A stretch of DNA of 64,000 nucleotides from Halobellus sp. LT62 (lineage in GTDB: Archaea > Halobacteriota > Halobacteria > Halobacteriales > Haloferacaceae), in assembly GCF_037031285.1 (NCBI RefSeq), contig NZ_JAYEZO010000002.1, forward strand, positions 186,001 to 250,000. The letters are read 5' to 3'. The notes below the pieces were generated by a model. It did no database searches. It worked only from the letters and a program-made list of their open reading frames with translations, and was not told the origin of the DNA. This document shows positions 11,553 to 21,108 of this stretch, one piece after another. Both the position numbers and the translations under genes were made by a program. The first letter of the stretch is position 1. Each line of letters starts with the position of its first letter.

Positions 11553-12767
11553 GTGTTCGATCCGCTTCTCATTGTCGGACTCGTCGTCGCCTGTTTCGTC
11601 GCGTACAACATCGGCGGCGCGACCACCGGTCCGGCGTTCGCCCCGGCGGTCGGGGCCAACATCGTGACCAAGACGGTCGCTGCCGGCCTGATGTCCGTGT
11701 TCTTCTTCCTCGGGGCATGGACCATCGGTCGCCAAGTCGTCGACACCCTCGGGCAGGAACTCGTCACCGATCCGGCGGTGTTCACGCTGCTTTCGAGCAT
11801 CGTCGTCCTGTTTTTCATCGGCGGCGCACTGCTCTTGGGCAACATCTTCGGCGTTCCGGCGTCGACGTCGATGACGGCGGTCGGTTCGATCGCGGGACTC
11901 GGGACGGCCGCCGGCGAACTCAACTGGGCGGTGATGGGGGAGATCGCCTCGTGGTGGATCCTCGCGCCGATCATCGGCTTTTGGGTCTCCGGGGTCATCG
12001 GCCGGTACTTCTATCAGGACATCGTGCGGCTGATCGCGATCGATCGCGGGGACGGGTCGCTCGTGGAACTCGATCGATCGGGTCGGTTTCCGAAGCCGGT
12101 TATCGGCGCGGGAACGGAGCGTCGCGAGTTCGTCGGAGCCGTGGTCGTCGTCACCATCAGCTGTCTGATGGCGTTCAGCTCCGGAACGAGCAACATCGCC
12201 AACGCCATCGCACCGCTGGTCGGCAGCGGCGCGTTGGAGATGAGTCCGGGTATCTTGATCGGCTCCGCGGCGGTCGCCGTCGGGGCGTTCACGATCGCCC
12301 GTCGAACGATGGAGACGCTCGGTAACGACATCACCCAGCTTCCGATGACCGCGGCCATCATCGTCGCGGTCGTGAGTTCGACCATCGTGATCGTCCTCTC
12401 GGCGATCGGGATCCCCGCCAGCTTCGTCGTGATCGCGACGATGAGCATCGTCGGCCTCGGCTGGGGCCGAGCGACTCGGACGACTACCATTGACGAGGGA
12501 GTGCGCGGCAAGGAGACGCCGCGGGTCTCGGTCGGAGCGCTCACCGCCGACGAATCCGCACCGACGATCGGTAACCCGGGATCGCCGGACGACGTCCCGA
12601 AACAGCGGATCGGCGAGGGCTCGCCGGAAGACATCCCGCGCGCGTCGGACCTGTTCGATCCGGAGACCACGATGCGAGTCATCGTGATGCAGAACGTCGT
12701 GCCGGTCATCGCGACCGTCGGCTCCTACGTCAGCTTTCGGGTGTTGTTCTCGCTGGGCGTGCTCTGA
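11553..12767 (+). CDS. Inorganic phosphate transporter, PiT family
   Basis: A 404-residue low-affinity phosphate permease of the PHO-4/Pit family, driven by H+ or Na+. It has about ten hydrophobic segments. The two internally repeated signature regions are NIGGATTGPAFAPAVGANI (about 19-37) and SSGTSNIANAIAPLVG (about 206-221), which together line the substrate path. A hydrophilic acidic loop (about 310-365) precedes the final membrane segment. GTG is the apparent start and the first good one. No PhoU-like regulator is adjacent. It interrupts the two sulfhydrylase genes; sulfate or molybdate transport is a less likely alternative for this family. Confidence 0.92.
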   Translation: MFDPLLIVGLVVACFVAYNIGGATTGPAFAPAVGANIVTKTVAAGLMSVFFFLGAWTIGRQVVDTLGQELVTDPAVFTLLSSIVVLFFIGGALLLGNIFGVPASTSMTAVGSIAGLGTAAGELNWAVMGEIASWWILAPIIGFWVSGVIGRYFYQDIVRLIAIDRGDGSLVELDRSGRFPKPVIGAGTERREFVGAVVVVTISCLMAFSSGTSNIANAIAPLVGSGALEMSPGILIGSAAVAVGAFTIARRTMETLGNDITQLPMTAAIIVAVVSSTIVIVLSAIGIPASFVVIATMSIVGLGWGRATRTTTIDEGVRGKETPRVSVGALTADESAPTIGNPGSPDDVPKQRIGEGSPEDIPRASDLFDPETTMRVIVMQNVVPVIATVGSYVSFRVLFSLGVL

Positions 12768-12825
12768 CGCCGGCAATAACTACCGGGTGTAAAGTTTTAC
12801 CATCCACACGCGAGAAGCGGGCGCT

Positions 12826-14124
12826 ATGGCAGACGACGACAAGCCGCTCGGATTCGGGACGCGGAGCCTTCACGCGGGTCAAGAGCCTGATCCGGCGACC
12901 GGCGCGCGCGCACCGCCCATCTACCAGACGACCTCGTACGTCTTCGACGACGCTGACGACGCCGCGGGCCAGTTTGCACTGGAAAAAGAGGGGTTCATCT
13001 ACAGCCGGCTGATGAACCCGACGGTCGCGACGCTGCAGGAGCGTCTCGCCTCGCTCGAAGGCGGCATCGGCGCGGCCGCGACCGCGTCCGGAATGGCCGC
13101 GCTCGACCTCGCGACGTTCCTACTCGCCAGCGCGGGCGACAACATCGTCACGGCGGCGTCGCTCTACGGCGGCACCTACACGTACTTCACCCACACCGTC
13201 GAGCGCCGCGGGATCACGACGAAGTTCGTCGATACGCTCGATTACGACGCCTACGAGGAGGCCATCGACGAGGACACCGCCTACGTCCACCTCGAAACGA
13301 TCGGGAACCCCGCTCTGGTCACGCCCGACATCGAGCGGATCGCCGACATCGCCCACGAGCACGACGTGCCGCTGTTCGTCGACAACACGTTCGCGACGCC
13401 GTACCTCTGTCGCCCGATCGAACACGGCGCGGACCTGGTGTGGAATTCCACGACGAAGTGGATCCACGGCGCGGGGACGACGATCGGCGGGGTCCTCGTC
13501 GACGGCGGGTCGTTCCCGTGGGCCGAGAACGCCGAGAAGTACCCCGAGATCGGGGCGTCGAACCCGGCGTACCACGGCGTCAACTTCGCCGAGCGCTTCG
13601 GCGACGCGGCGTTCACCTACGCCGCCATCGCCCGCGGCCTGCGCGACCTCGGGAACGCCCAGTCGCCGTTCGACGCGTGGAACACCATCGAGAAACTGGA
13701 GTCGCTGCCGATGCGGATGGAGCGCCACTGCGAGAACGCGATGGCCGTCGCGGAGTTCCTCGAAGCCCACGACGCGATCTCGTGGGTCAACTACCCCGGG
13801 CTGGAGAGCCACGAGACCCACGAGGAGGCCGGCGAGTACTTGGAGGGCGGCTACGGCGGAATGATCACGTTCGGCCTCGACGCCGGCTACGAGGCCGCCC
13901 GCGACACCGTCAACAACGTCGAGCTCGCCTCGCTGCTCGCGAACGTCGGCGACGCGAAGACGCTCGTGATCCACCCGGCGTCGACGACGCACCAACAGCT
14001 CACCGAAGAGGAGCAGGCGGCCGCGGGCGTGACGCCGGATATGGTCCGCCTGTCGGTTGGGATCGAGGACGTCGACGACATCATCGCCGATCTGGAGCAG
14101 GCGATCGGCTCGGCGACGAACTGA
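12826..14124 (+). CDS. O-acetylhomoserine sulfhydrylase-type PLP enzyme (copy 2)
   Basis: A 432-residue paralogue of the enzyme at 8,346. It shares the opening [19 protein letters not shown], the PLP-site motif IYSRLMNPT and the lysine K211 in [12 protein letters not shown]. It lacks the acidic insert of copy 1 and has its own promoter region. Two copies within 5 kb suggest tandem duplication and some specialisation, for example sulfide versus methanethiol, or O-acetylhomoserine versus O-acetylserine. Sequence alone does not decide which. Start ATG at 12826 gives the usual acidic MADDD N-terminus. Confidence 0.9.
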   Translation: MADDDKPLGFGTRSLHAGQEPDPATGARAPPIYQTTSYVFDDADDAAGQFALEKEGFIYSRLMNPTVATLQERLASLEGGIGAAATASGMAALDLATFLLASAGDNIVTAASLYGGTYTYFTHTVERRGITTKFVDTLDYDAYEEAIDEDTAYVHLETIGNPALVTPDIERIADIAHEHDVPLFVDNTFATPYLCRPIEHGADLVWNSTTKWIHGAGTTIGGVLVDGGSFPWAENAEKYPEIGASNPAYHGVNFAERFGDAAFTYAAIARGLRDLGNAQSPFDAWNTIEKLESLPMRMERHCENAMAVAEFLEAHDAISWVNYPGLESHETHEEAGEYLEGGYGGMITFGLDAGYEAARDTVNNVELASLLANVGDAKTLVIHPASTTHQQLTEEEQAAAGVTPDMVRLSVGIEDVDDIIADLEQAIGSATN

Positions 14125-14332
14125 GGCGAACCCGTTTCGTCGTCGACTCGTCGCACCCGCTTTCGCCCGCGAGTACGATTTTTGCTGCCGCTGATTTCCG
14201 CGCTAACGTGTAAACGATCGTACCGTTCCGCCCCCGGACGGCGAAAAAACCGAACAGTTACGCGGTTTCAGTCGGCTCACTGCGAAAACTGAACAGCAAA
14301 GTCTAATGGGAAGGCACACAAACCACCTGCTG

Positions 14333-14722
14333 ATGCCTACCGTAGAATACCTCAACTACGAAGTACTGGACGACAACGGCTGGGACCTCGACGACGACGA
14401 CCTCTTCGGTCAGGCGGCCGACGCCGGCTTGGACGCCGAAGACTACGGCACCCTCGAAGTCAATCAGGGAGAGTACATTCTCGAAGCCGCCGAGGCACAG
14501 GGCTACGACTGGCCCTTCTCGTGCCGCGCCGGTGCCTGTGCGAACTGCGCGGCCATCCTCAAAGAGGGCGAGATCGATATGGATATGCAGCAGATCCTCT
14601 CCGACGAGGAGGTCTCAGAAAAGAGCGTTCGCCTGACCTGCATCGGCTCGCCGGCGGCCGACGAGGTCAAGATCGTCTACAACGCGAAGCACCTCGACTA
14701 CCTGCAGAACCGCGTCATCTGA
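14333..14722 (+). CDS. fdx: Halophilic plant-type [2Fe-2S] ferredoxin
   Basis: A one-electron carrier in the cytoplasm. In haloarchaea it serves 2-oxoacid:ferredoxin oxidoreductases. The 129-residue product (Met then [16 protein letters not shown]) matches the well-known Halobacterium/Haloarcula ferredoxin end to end. It has the acidic N-terminal halophilic domain, cluster cysteines C64, C69, C72 (CRAGACANC) and C103 (LTCIGSP), and the C-terminus LDYLQNRVI. The known mature protein starts PTVEYLNYE, which fixes the ATG at 14333. An ATG at 14306 would place translation upstream of the expected transcription start. Monocistronic. Confidence 0.97.
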   Translation: MPTVEYLNYEVLDDNGWDLDDDDLFGQAADAGLDAEDYGTLEVNQGEYILEAAEAQGYDWPFSCRAGACANCAAILKEGEIDMDMQQILSDEEVSEKSVRLTCIGSPAADEVKIVYNAKHLDYLQNRVI

Positions 14723-15039
14723 ACAACAGCGTACAACGTGCGTTAAACAGATGAACCGTATCCCGGGATCGCGCGGCCACCGATCCTCGGGAAATATCCA
14801 CCATTAGACCATTTAACGGCTATTCTACGCTGAGACTTGGACTGCAAACAGAACCAGGTGTCGCTTTCAGCCGTGAGCTGTATGTCATCTAATTAACGGC
14901 GTTCACGGTGGTTAAACGGACGCGGGGCTTTGGAAGGGTGACGACTGCTCAGACCACCCGTTTCCGGCCTGAACTAACTCTTCCGACCGGTTTCTCTTTC
15001 AGCGTTAACCGCGTGTAGAACGGACTGCTTCCCCCGTAG
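14723..15039. other. Non-coding spacer after ferredoxin, no gene seen
   Basis: About 317 bases with lower GC than the neighbours. It contains three TTAACGG/TTAAACGG-like words (near 14,813, 14,893 and 14,912) but no open frame with halophilic composition, no tRNA-like fold and no clear terminator. It marks the left edge of the atypical patch around the ATPase gene. Confidence 0.4.
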
Positions 15040-16446
15040 TCAATCGGACAGTGTCTCAACGACATCGTCAACCGTGAAGAGACCGAGGTCGTCTCGCTCC
15101 TCGGCTGCTTCCTCCAGTGACGACGCGAACCCACTTCGGCTGAACAGTGCGTACTCGTAGTTCACCTCGCCGTCGGTCGGAGTCCACTCGATTTCCGGTG
15201 CCTCCTGTTCGAGTTGGGCTAGGACGTCGTACCCCATCGATTGTTGCTGGAATTTCGCCTCCCCGACCAGTAACGTGTCGCCGTTCGTCGGGGCCACGAT
15301 ATCGATCTCGCGTCCGTCGGTGTCCCACCACCGATCCGGGACTTCCGTGAACGTGTACACGTCCCCGTACTCGTAGAGAACTGCTCGTTGACAGAGTCGT
15401 TCGAACGTCGTACTGACGAAGTCCGGGAGATGTGGTTCGACGAGTTCGTCGTACGCATCTGCCCCGAACACTTCGTACCGGGACGAACGGCCGTGTACGA
15501 ACCGGAACCAGAACGCGAACAGTTGGTCTCGGATTCGATACCGGCTGTTTCGACTCCGGGACGGATCAACGGTAACCGGATACTCCTGCTCGATTATCTG
15601 GAGTTCCCGCAGGCGCGAGAGGTAGTAACTCGCGCTGTTGGCGTTGATCCCGGCAGCTTGGATGATCTCGTTTCGCTTGTGGTTCCCCTCGGCCAACGCT
15701 TTCAGAACGGCGAAATACCGATCCACCTCATCCAGTTCCCGGTACAGGACGTCCTCGGGCTCCTCGTGGAGGCCGCCATCACGGAGTAGCAAGGTTTCCG
15801 TAATGTTCCCCTGTAGTGACTGCGTATCGTCCACAGCCCTGAGGTACTCCGGTGTTCCCCCGAACACGCCGTACGCGATTACCTGTTCGGCTGGCGCGTA
15901 GTTCGGGAAGAACTCCATCGCGGCAGCGAACGGGAGCGGGCCGATTTCGAGTTTCCCGTTCGGCCGTTTGGAGATGCGGCCGTACAGCGGTGAACTCCCG
16001 TCGAGCGCTATCTTGTGTATCATCCCGATCGCCGAGCCAGTCAGCACGAAGGTCGCAGCCGTATCTTCGACGTTGTGGTCCCAGAGCCGCTGAATGAGAG
16101 AAGGGAGCGCTTCGTTTTCGTCTACGAGGTACGGGAATTCGTCGAGGATCACGATTGCGTCCTGTTCAGCGAGATGCGTGAGAACGTTCTCCCAGTCCTT
16201 CCGAATCCGGTTGACTCCCGGGAACACCGTTGCAGCATCAGCGATGAAGGAGTCGAGTTGCTGCTCCGTCGTTCCGTGTGCAGCCTGATGGTACACCGCG
16301 TCGTCACGGTCTTCGATGGATTTGACGACGAGCGCTGTCTTCCCCATCCGCCGACGTCCGTAGACGACGCTCAACTCCGCAGAGTCACTCTCGTATAACT
16401 CGTGGAGCCTGTCGAGTTCCTGCTCTCGGTTGACGAACGCAGCCAT
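15040..16446 (-). CDS. Archaeal ATPase_2 family protein with DUF234 (nuclease-like) C-terminus
   Basis: A 468-residue P-loop STAND/AAA-like ATPase. Walker A is GRRRMGKTAL (about 30-39) and Walker B is IVILDEFPYLV. A winged-helix segment (HKRNEIIQAAGINANSASYY) precedes a C-terminal DUF234 region. There, REIDIV followed by VGEAKF matches the PD-(D/E)xK-like E-x-D...ExK arrangement. These proteins are very widespread in archaea, often multicopy and unevenly distributed, and linked to mobile or defence contexts without a settled function. I start at MAAFVNREQELDR; an upstream extension is open but un-halophilic. The gene is visibly less GC-rich than its neighbours, consistent with lateral acquisition. 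Confidence 0.88.
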   Translation of the reverse strand: MAAFVNREQELDRLHELYESDSAELSVVYGRRRMGKTALVVKSIEDRDDAVYHQAAHGTTEQQLDSFIADAATVFPGVNRIRKDWENVLTHLAEQDAIVILDEFPYLVDENEALPSLIQRLWDHNVEDTAATFVLTGSAIGMIHKIALDGSSPLYGRISKRPNGKLEIGPLPFAAAMEFFPNYAPAEQVIAYGVFGGTPEYLRAVDDTQSLQGNITETLLLRDGGLHEEPEDVLYRELDEVDRYFAVLKALAEGNHKRNEIIQAAGINANSASYYLSRLRELQIIEQEYPVTVDPSRSRNSRYRIRDQLFAFWFRFVHGRSSRYEVFGADAYDELVEPHLPDFVSTTFERLCQRAVLYEYGDVYTFTEVPDRWWDTDGREIDIVAPTNGDTLLVGEAKFQQQSMGYDVLAQLEQEAPEIEWTPTDGEVNYEYALFSRSGFASSLEEAAEERDDLGLFTVDDVVETLSD

Positions 16447-16709
16447 GCTCTTACTTCGGCTCACCAGCACATAAAATGTGCATATAACGTAGTCCAGACT
16501 ATCGTAGTTCAAGCTACGGTAGTTGAGACGACGATTCTTCAGCGTATGCGAGCACGGGGGAAAGAGAACCTTGTCATCTGACGATCGACGTTCGACACCC
16601 GCTCGGCGGCGGCTTTCGTCGAGAAAGTCGTTTTTCCGGAACAGCTACTTTTTCGGCGAGAGTTCGGAACTGACCGAGGACTGCTCCGACGAGCGACTGG
16701 CGGTTCTCC

Positions 16710-16913
16710 TCACAACGCTTGTACGTCTTCGCTCGTCACCACGCGTTCGTCTGGCAGGCGTGCGATACAGTCGTGACACAGAAAGAACTCGCCGCCGTCG
16801 TCGAGCTCGAGCGTCATTCCGCCCGTCGATTCCGTCTCGAACGACCAGAAGTCGCCGATGCCGCCGGCGATCCGAACGGATCGACCGCACCCGTCGCAGG
16901 GCTCACTCGTCAT
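16710..16913 (-). CDS. Small zinc-finger protein (CxxC...CxxC)
   Basis: A 67-residue protein starting MTSEPCDGCGRSVRI. Two CxxC knuckles, CDGC (6-9) and CHDC near the end (followed by IARLPDERVV), would bind one zinc. The middle is acidic and beta-rich. Small zinc-finger proteins of this kind are numerous in haloarchaea and several affect biofilm or stress traits, but I cannot assign this one. An ATG five codons upstream (16,928) is possible. Confidence 0.7.
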   Translation of the reverse strand: MTSEPCDGCGRSVRIAGGIGDFWSFETESTGGMTLELDDGGEFFLCHDCIARLPDERVVTSEDVQAL

Positions 16914-17059
16914 ACCGAAGAACGGCACCCGGGGTAGATACGTCCTGCGGCGTCTGTCGTAGCGTTTGCGAGGCTTGATTCACGGACCGCACTGCGCTCG
17001 TTGCCAACTGATCGAGACGACCTCTCCCGGATCATTCTTACCGTGGGAGGTAGTATCAT

Positions 17060-17980
17060 ATGTCGATGAAACTGAACTGCGAGGGCTGCGCCGGTTGCTG
17101 CATCGATTGGCGGCCGCTCGCGGAGACGCCCTCCGATCACGAGCGCCGGGGACCGGGCGAACCGCTCGACGACGCGTACAACCTCGTGCCGCTGACGCGC
17201 GATGAGGTGGCTCGGTTCGTCGAGCGCGGTTTCGGTGACGTCCTGACGCCGCGGCTGTGGCGCGTCGACGAGGAGACGCCGGGCGTCGTCGTCGACGGCG
17301 TCCGAGTCGCCGCGCTCGACGGCCGCCCCGCCTTCTTCGTCGGCCTCCGGAAACCGCCGAAGCCGGTCGCGCCGTTCGAGACCGAGACGCGGTGGTTGCG
17401 AACCTGCGCCTTTCTCGATCCCGAGACGCTGCAGTGTCGGATCCACGGCTCCGAGAGCTACCCCACCGAGTGCGCGACGTATCCGAGCCACAACCTCGAC
17501 CTCGGCGTCGAAACCGAGTGCGAGCGGGTCGAAGCGAAACAGGGCGGCGAGCGACTCCTCGACGGCACACCAGAGGCCGACAGTGCCGGATTGCTCCTCG
17601 GGCCACAGGCCGTCGGCGCGAAGGTGTTCGGCTATCCGGACCCCGCGGAACTCGCGGGCATCGTCGACCGGATGCGACGAGGCGCACTGACCGACACGGA
17701 CCGTGCGGCGTTCGTCGGCGTCGCGGCGGGATCGCAACCGGGGTCGCTAGCAATCAACGACGAACGCGCCGCGGCCGCGACGGCCGACGTCCTCGACGCC
17801 GATTCGTGGGTGGGCCGGGCGATCGACGAGTGGATCGCCGCCGCCGATGAGGACGGCTCCCGTGCGATCGATCCGCCGCGCGCGGACGCCGTCGAAGTGT
17901 CTCGTGGAGCCCCCGAAACGCCCGGCTGGGACGCGGTCTCTGACCGACGGGCCGACGGTGCCTCCGGCGAGAACGGTTAA
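17060..17980 (+). CDS. YkgJ-type cysteine-cluster protein
   Basis: A 306-residue protein with the N-terminal signature CEGCAGCC (7-14). Further cysteines lie in RTCAFLDPETLQCRIHG and YPTECATYP (about 114-145). This is the YkgJ / CxxCxxCC family, thought to bind a metal or an Fe-S cluster, with unresolved biochemistry. The C-terminal half is acidic and haloarchaea-specific. An alternative ATG two codons downstream (17,066) is equally plausible. It lies just upstream of the epimerase-like gene in the same direction (25-nt gap), so they may be co-transcribed. Confidence 0.85.
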   Translation: MSMKLNCEGCAGCCIDWRPLAETPSDHERRGPGEPLDDAYNLVPLTRDEVARFVERGFGDVLTPRLWRVDEETPGVVVDGVRVAALDGRPAFFVGLRKPPKPVAPFETETRWLRTCAFLDPETLQCRIHGSESYPTECATYPSHNLDLGVETECERVEAKQGGERLLDGTPEADSAGLLLGPQAVGAKVFGYPDPAELAGIVDRMRRGALTDTDRAAFVGVAAGSQPGSLAINDERAAAATADVLDADSWVGRAIDEWIAAADEDGSRAIDPPRADAVEVSRGAPETPGWDAVSDRRADGASGENG

Positions 17981-18005
17981 CCTGACGCGGACCCAACCCT
18001 TTCGT

Positions 18006-19067
18006 ATGAGAGTTCTCGTGACCGGTGCGACCGGCTTCGTCGGGAAGCGACTCGTTCCCGCGCTCCTCGCGGCCGGACACGACGTGACGGCGCTCGTCCG
18101 CGACGCGAGTCGATACGACCCGTACCCGTCCGTTCGCGTCGTTGAGGGCGACCTCCTCGAAGCCGGCAGCTTCGATGACGCCTTGGATGTCGACGTCGCG
18201 TACTACCTCGTCCACTCGATGCGTTCGGGGCCCGGTTTCGAGGAACGGGACAGACGCGCGGCGAAGAACTTCTCCACTGCGGCCGACGAACACGGCATTG
18301 GACGCGTGATCTATCTCGGTGGGCTCGGAGAGGACCGCGACCGCCTCTCGGAGCACCTCCGCTCGCGGCGCGAGGTCGAGCGCGTTCTCGCGGAGGGATC
18401 CTACGCGCTCACGACCCTGCGGGCGGCGATTCTGCTCGGCGCGGGCTCGGCGAGTTTCGAGATGATCGTGCAGTTGGCGTCGCGACTGCCGGTGATGGTG
18501 ACGCCGCAGTGGGTCGAGACGCCCTGTCAGCCCGTCTTCGTCGACGACGCCATCGCGTACCTCGTCGGCGTTCTCGATGTCCCGGAGACGGCGGGCGAGA
18601 CCTACGAGATCGGCGGCCCGGACGTGCTAACGTACCGTGAGATCCTGACCCACGTTGGTCGCATTCGCGGCCGCGAGCCGGTAATCGTCCCGATCCCGAT
18701 CCTCTCGCCGACGCTCTCGTCGCTGTGGATCGGGTTCGTCACCGACGTCCCGGCGACGGTCGCCCGACCGCTGATCGAGGGGCTGAAAAATCCGGTCGTG
18801 GTGCGCGATCACCGAATCGAGTCGCTGATCGACGTCGACCGCACACCGTTCGACGAGGCCGTCCGTCGAGCGCTCGGGTACTGGAGCGACGACAACAGTG
18901 GGGAATCCGACGGCGCTGGCGACAAATCTAACAGCGCTAGCGACGAATCCGACGGCGCTAGTGACGGGGCTGATGGAACGACCGCCCACCGGATACCGTC
19001 CGCCGACACTACCGCCGGCGGGGAGTCGGATCGACAGACGAACCCCGATCCCGGTACCGAGCGCTGA
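18006..19067 (+). CDS. NAD(P)-binding epimerase-like (atypical SDR) protein
   Basis: A 353-residue Rossmann-fold protein of the NAD(P)H-binding YbjT/complex I NDUFA9-like group. The dinucleotide motif GATGFVG is at 7-13. YYLVHSM and the block VDDAIAYLVGVLDVPE match extended or atypical SDRs. The classic YxxxK pair is absent in the expected place (VIYLGGLGED occurs instead), so a catalytic role is uncertain. After about residue 295 there is a disordered repetitive tail of SDGA/SNSAS units. The stop overlaps the next start by one base (TGATG). The frame is open upstream; the ATG at 18006 gives the canonical MRVLVTGATG start. Confidence 0.85.
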   Translation: MRVLVTGATGFVGKRLVPALLAAGHDVTALVRDASRYDPYPSVRVVEGDLLEAGSFDDALDVDVAYYLVHSMRSGPGFEERDRRAAKNFSTAADEHGIGRVIYLGGLGEDRDRLSEHLRSRREVERVLAEGSYALTTLRAAILLGAGSASFEMIVQLASRLPVMVTPQWVETPCQPVFVDDAIAYLVGVLDVPETAGETYEIGGPDVLTYREILTHVGRIRGREPVIVPIPILSPTLSSLWIGFVTDVPATVARPLIEGLKNPVVVRDHRIESLIDVDRTPFDEAVRRALGYWSDDNSGESDGAGDKSNSASDESDGASDGADGTTAHRIPSADTTAGGESDRQTNPDPGTER

Positions 19068-19798
19068 TGTCTCGATCGCACCCCCGCTATGAGTCCGATA
19101 TCGAACTGTACGGTGACACGTGGGTCTATGAGAGCATCGTCGGAGCGATTCCCGGACTCGACCTCTCGGACGGACAGGCGATCGCGGTCCAATTCCTGCT
19201 CTTCGAGACGGGTGTCCTCGTCCTCGCGTGGCGCTACGGCCTCTGGTCGGCCGTGATACCGGGAACCGTCGCGGTGGGGGTCGCGGCCGCCGGGAGCGGG
19301 GTGATGCGGCAGTTCGGTCGAGGGACGCGTCGGCTCGATCTCCCGGAACCGTACCGCCGACTCCTGTTCGGATCGAGCATCGAGACCGTCCTCGGCGTCG
19401 TCGCCTTCGTCGGATTCGTCACGCACCTGTTCGTGTTCGACCCCCGCGTTGCCGACGTCCCGCTTCTCGAAGCGCTGTTCGGCTCCGAGCCGCCGGTTCC
19501 GGCGGTATTTCTGATGCTTCTGATCCTCTGGGACCTCTGTTACCGCATCGGCACCTCGTGGTGGGCGGCTGTCGTGGCGCTGTGGCGGTCGTGGCGGTAC
19601 GCCTTCGATGCCGAGACGGTCCGTCGGCTCCGACGGTTGGACGCGCTCAACGTCGTTTTCGGCCTGACGCAGATCGCGTTGGTCCCGTTCCTCTTCGACC
19701 GTCCGGTCCTTCTCGTCGCCGTGGCCGGTCACGTGGTCGCGGTGACTGCCGTCTCGTTGGCGGCGATGGCGACGCTCACAGTCGAATCGGACCGATAG
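19067..19798 (+). CDS. Polytopic membrane protein, function unknown
   Basis: A 243-residue protein translationally coupled to the epimerase-like gene. Hydrophobic segments are seen near residues 42-62, 64-82, 105-125, 140-165, 195-212 and 215-238, so six helices are likely. A tryptophan/arginine-rich loop (ALWRSWRYAF) is cytoplasmic by the positive-inside rule. Haloarchaeal proteins of this shape often accompany SDR genes. No transport or enzyme motif is visible. Confidence 0.75.
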   Translation: MSRSHPRYESDIELYGDTWVYESIVGAIPGLDLSDGQAIAVQFLLFETGVLVLAWRYGLWSAVIPGTVAVGVAAAGSGVMRQFGRGTRRLDLPEPYRRLLFGSSIETVLGVVAFVGFVTHLFVFDPRVADVPLLEALFGSEPPVPAVFLMLLILWDLCYRIGTSWWAAVVALWRSWRYAFDAETVRRLRRLDALNVVFGLTQIALVPFLFDRPVLLVAVAGHVVAVTAVSLAAMATLTVESDR

Positions 19799-19811
19799 GA
19801 TTGCGAAACCG

Positions 19812-19985
19812 TTACTCGCCTTGCATCCGCTTGAACTGATCGAGGAGCGCCTCCGTCGAGTCGCCGGAGTCGTATTCGATGGACCCTCGATACACCGTTC
19901 GGTCGTCCGAAAAGTCCGTATCGACTGTCCCGTTCTTCCGCTCACGACGCTCGTGTTCGTCGTCGTCGTATGCGCCCATCGACAT
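19812..19985 (-). CDS. DUF5786-type small haloarchaeal protein
   Basis: A 57-residue, highly charged protein beginning MSMGAYDDDEHERRERKN and ending LDQFKRMQGE. I recognise the pattern GxYDxDEHERRExK...YDSGDSTEALLxxF as the DUF5786 family, widely conserved in haloarchaea, function unknown. The N-terminus chosen matches that family. An AT-rich ATATATG about 38 nt upstream may be its promoter. It converges with the membrane-protein gene, leaving a 13-nt gap. Confidence 0.85.
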   Translation of the reverse strand: MSMGAYDDDEHERRERKNGTVDTDFSDDRTVYRGSIEYDSGDSTEALLDQFKRMQGE

Positions 19986-20115
19986 GGTACACCATACCGT
20001 GTGAGTGGTACCCACATATATGTATCGCCGTTTTCACCGGTGATATTCGCGATCGTCGGACGGAACGACGCCTCCCGTCCGACAGTATAAACCGAGGGGC
20101 GCGCAACTGACACGT

Positions 20116-21108
20116 GTGGCACGTCCGATCCGCTTTCGACACGCACCCGGTCGCTGGACCGAAGACCGGGTGGTCGGTCAGATCTATCGCGACTTAGACC
20201 GCAATCTCGGCGCGATCCGTCGCCGTCCGTGGTTCAAACAGCCCGACCGATATCGAGGCGAGCGCTTCGAGATGGACAACGGCGATATCGCGCTGTTCCT
20301 GTGGAACGACGAGGAGGCCTACTGGCTCGGCAACACCGAGACGCCGGAGGCGCTCTGGCGCACGGACAAGTACAGCTTCGACGCTGTCCCCAACGACGTT
20401 TCGCGGTGGGCGACGCGGGAACTCACCGCGCAACTCCACGAGGAGACCCCGTGGCTCGAACCGTACCCGCACCTCTCGTGGTTCTTCCTCCCGGTCTTTC
20501 TCTCGAAGGACGGTCGCGAGACGACGCGGCAGTTCTTCGACGAACACGCGGCCGGGTTCCCCGACGCCACCCGCGAGGAGGCCTTGGAGTTCTACGAGAC
20601 GTTCCTCCGCACTCGGGTCCTCGATCCGTGGCGCGAGGTGATGGCCGGCAAACTCGGGACCTCCGAGTACCTCGATCTCACGCGGATGACCGCCGCGATG
20701 GGCGAGTTCAACGCCGGGCACCTGCTGGTCGAGGCGGGCTACGAGATCACGCCGGAAATCGAGGTTTCGACCGGTCATGCGATCGACTACCGCGCGGAGG
20801 AGCCGGACAGCGAGGCCGTTCTCGTCGAGGTGACGCGCCCGACACCGATGGGGAAGCGACGGGCTGGCACCCCGGTCGCCGCCGTCCGCGACACGGCGGC
20901 GACGAAGTCCGACGGCCAGTTGGAGGAACACGGCGGCGGCGTCGTCCTCTTCGTCGACTGCTCGTCGTTCCCCGACGACGAGTGGCAGTCCGTCATCGCC
21001 GAGCGGCCCGAGGTCTATCACCGTCCGGCGGTCGTCTTCCGGCTTCGACCCGACGGTCACGTCGAGGGGTACACGAAAGGAAGCGTCCCGCTCACGCTCC
21101 CGTTCTAG
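20116..21108 (+). CDS. DUF5784-type conserved haloarchaeal protein
   Basis: A 330-residue soluble protein starting at GTG (MARPIRFRHAPGRW). I recognise it as the haloarchaeal DUF5784 family, with no assigned function. The second half has alternating strand and helix patterns. A carboxylate/lysine-like stretch (AVLVEVTRPTPMGKRRAG, about 236-253) faintly recalls a restriction-endonuclease-like fold, but I would not call it a nuclease. Divergent from the DUF5786 gene with a 130-nt spacer holding the two promoters. Confidence 0.78.
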   Translation: MARPIRFRHAPGRWTEDRVVGQIYRDLDRNLGAIRRRPWFKQPDRYRGERFEMDNGDIALFLWNDEEAYWLGNTETPEALWRTDKYSFDAVPNDVSRWATRELTAQLHEETPWLEPYPHLSWFFLPVFLSKDGRETTRQFFDEHAAGFPDATREEALEFYETFLRTRVLDPWREVMAGKLGTSEYLDLTRMTAAMGEFNAGHLLVEAGYEITPEIEVSTGHAIDYRAEEPDSEAVLVEVTRPTPMGKRRAGTPVAAVRDTAATKSDGQLEEHGGGVVLFVDCSSFPDDEWQSVIAERPEVYHRPAVVFRLRPDGHVEGYTKGSVPLTLPF

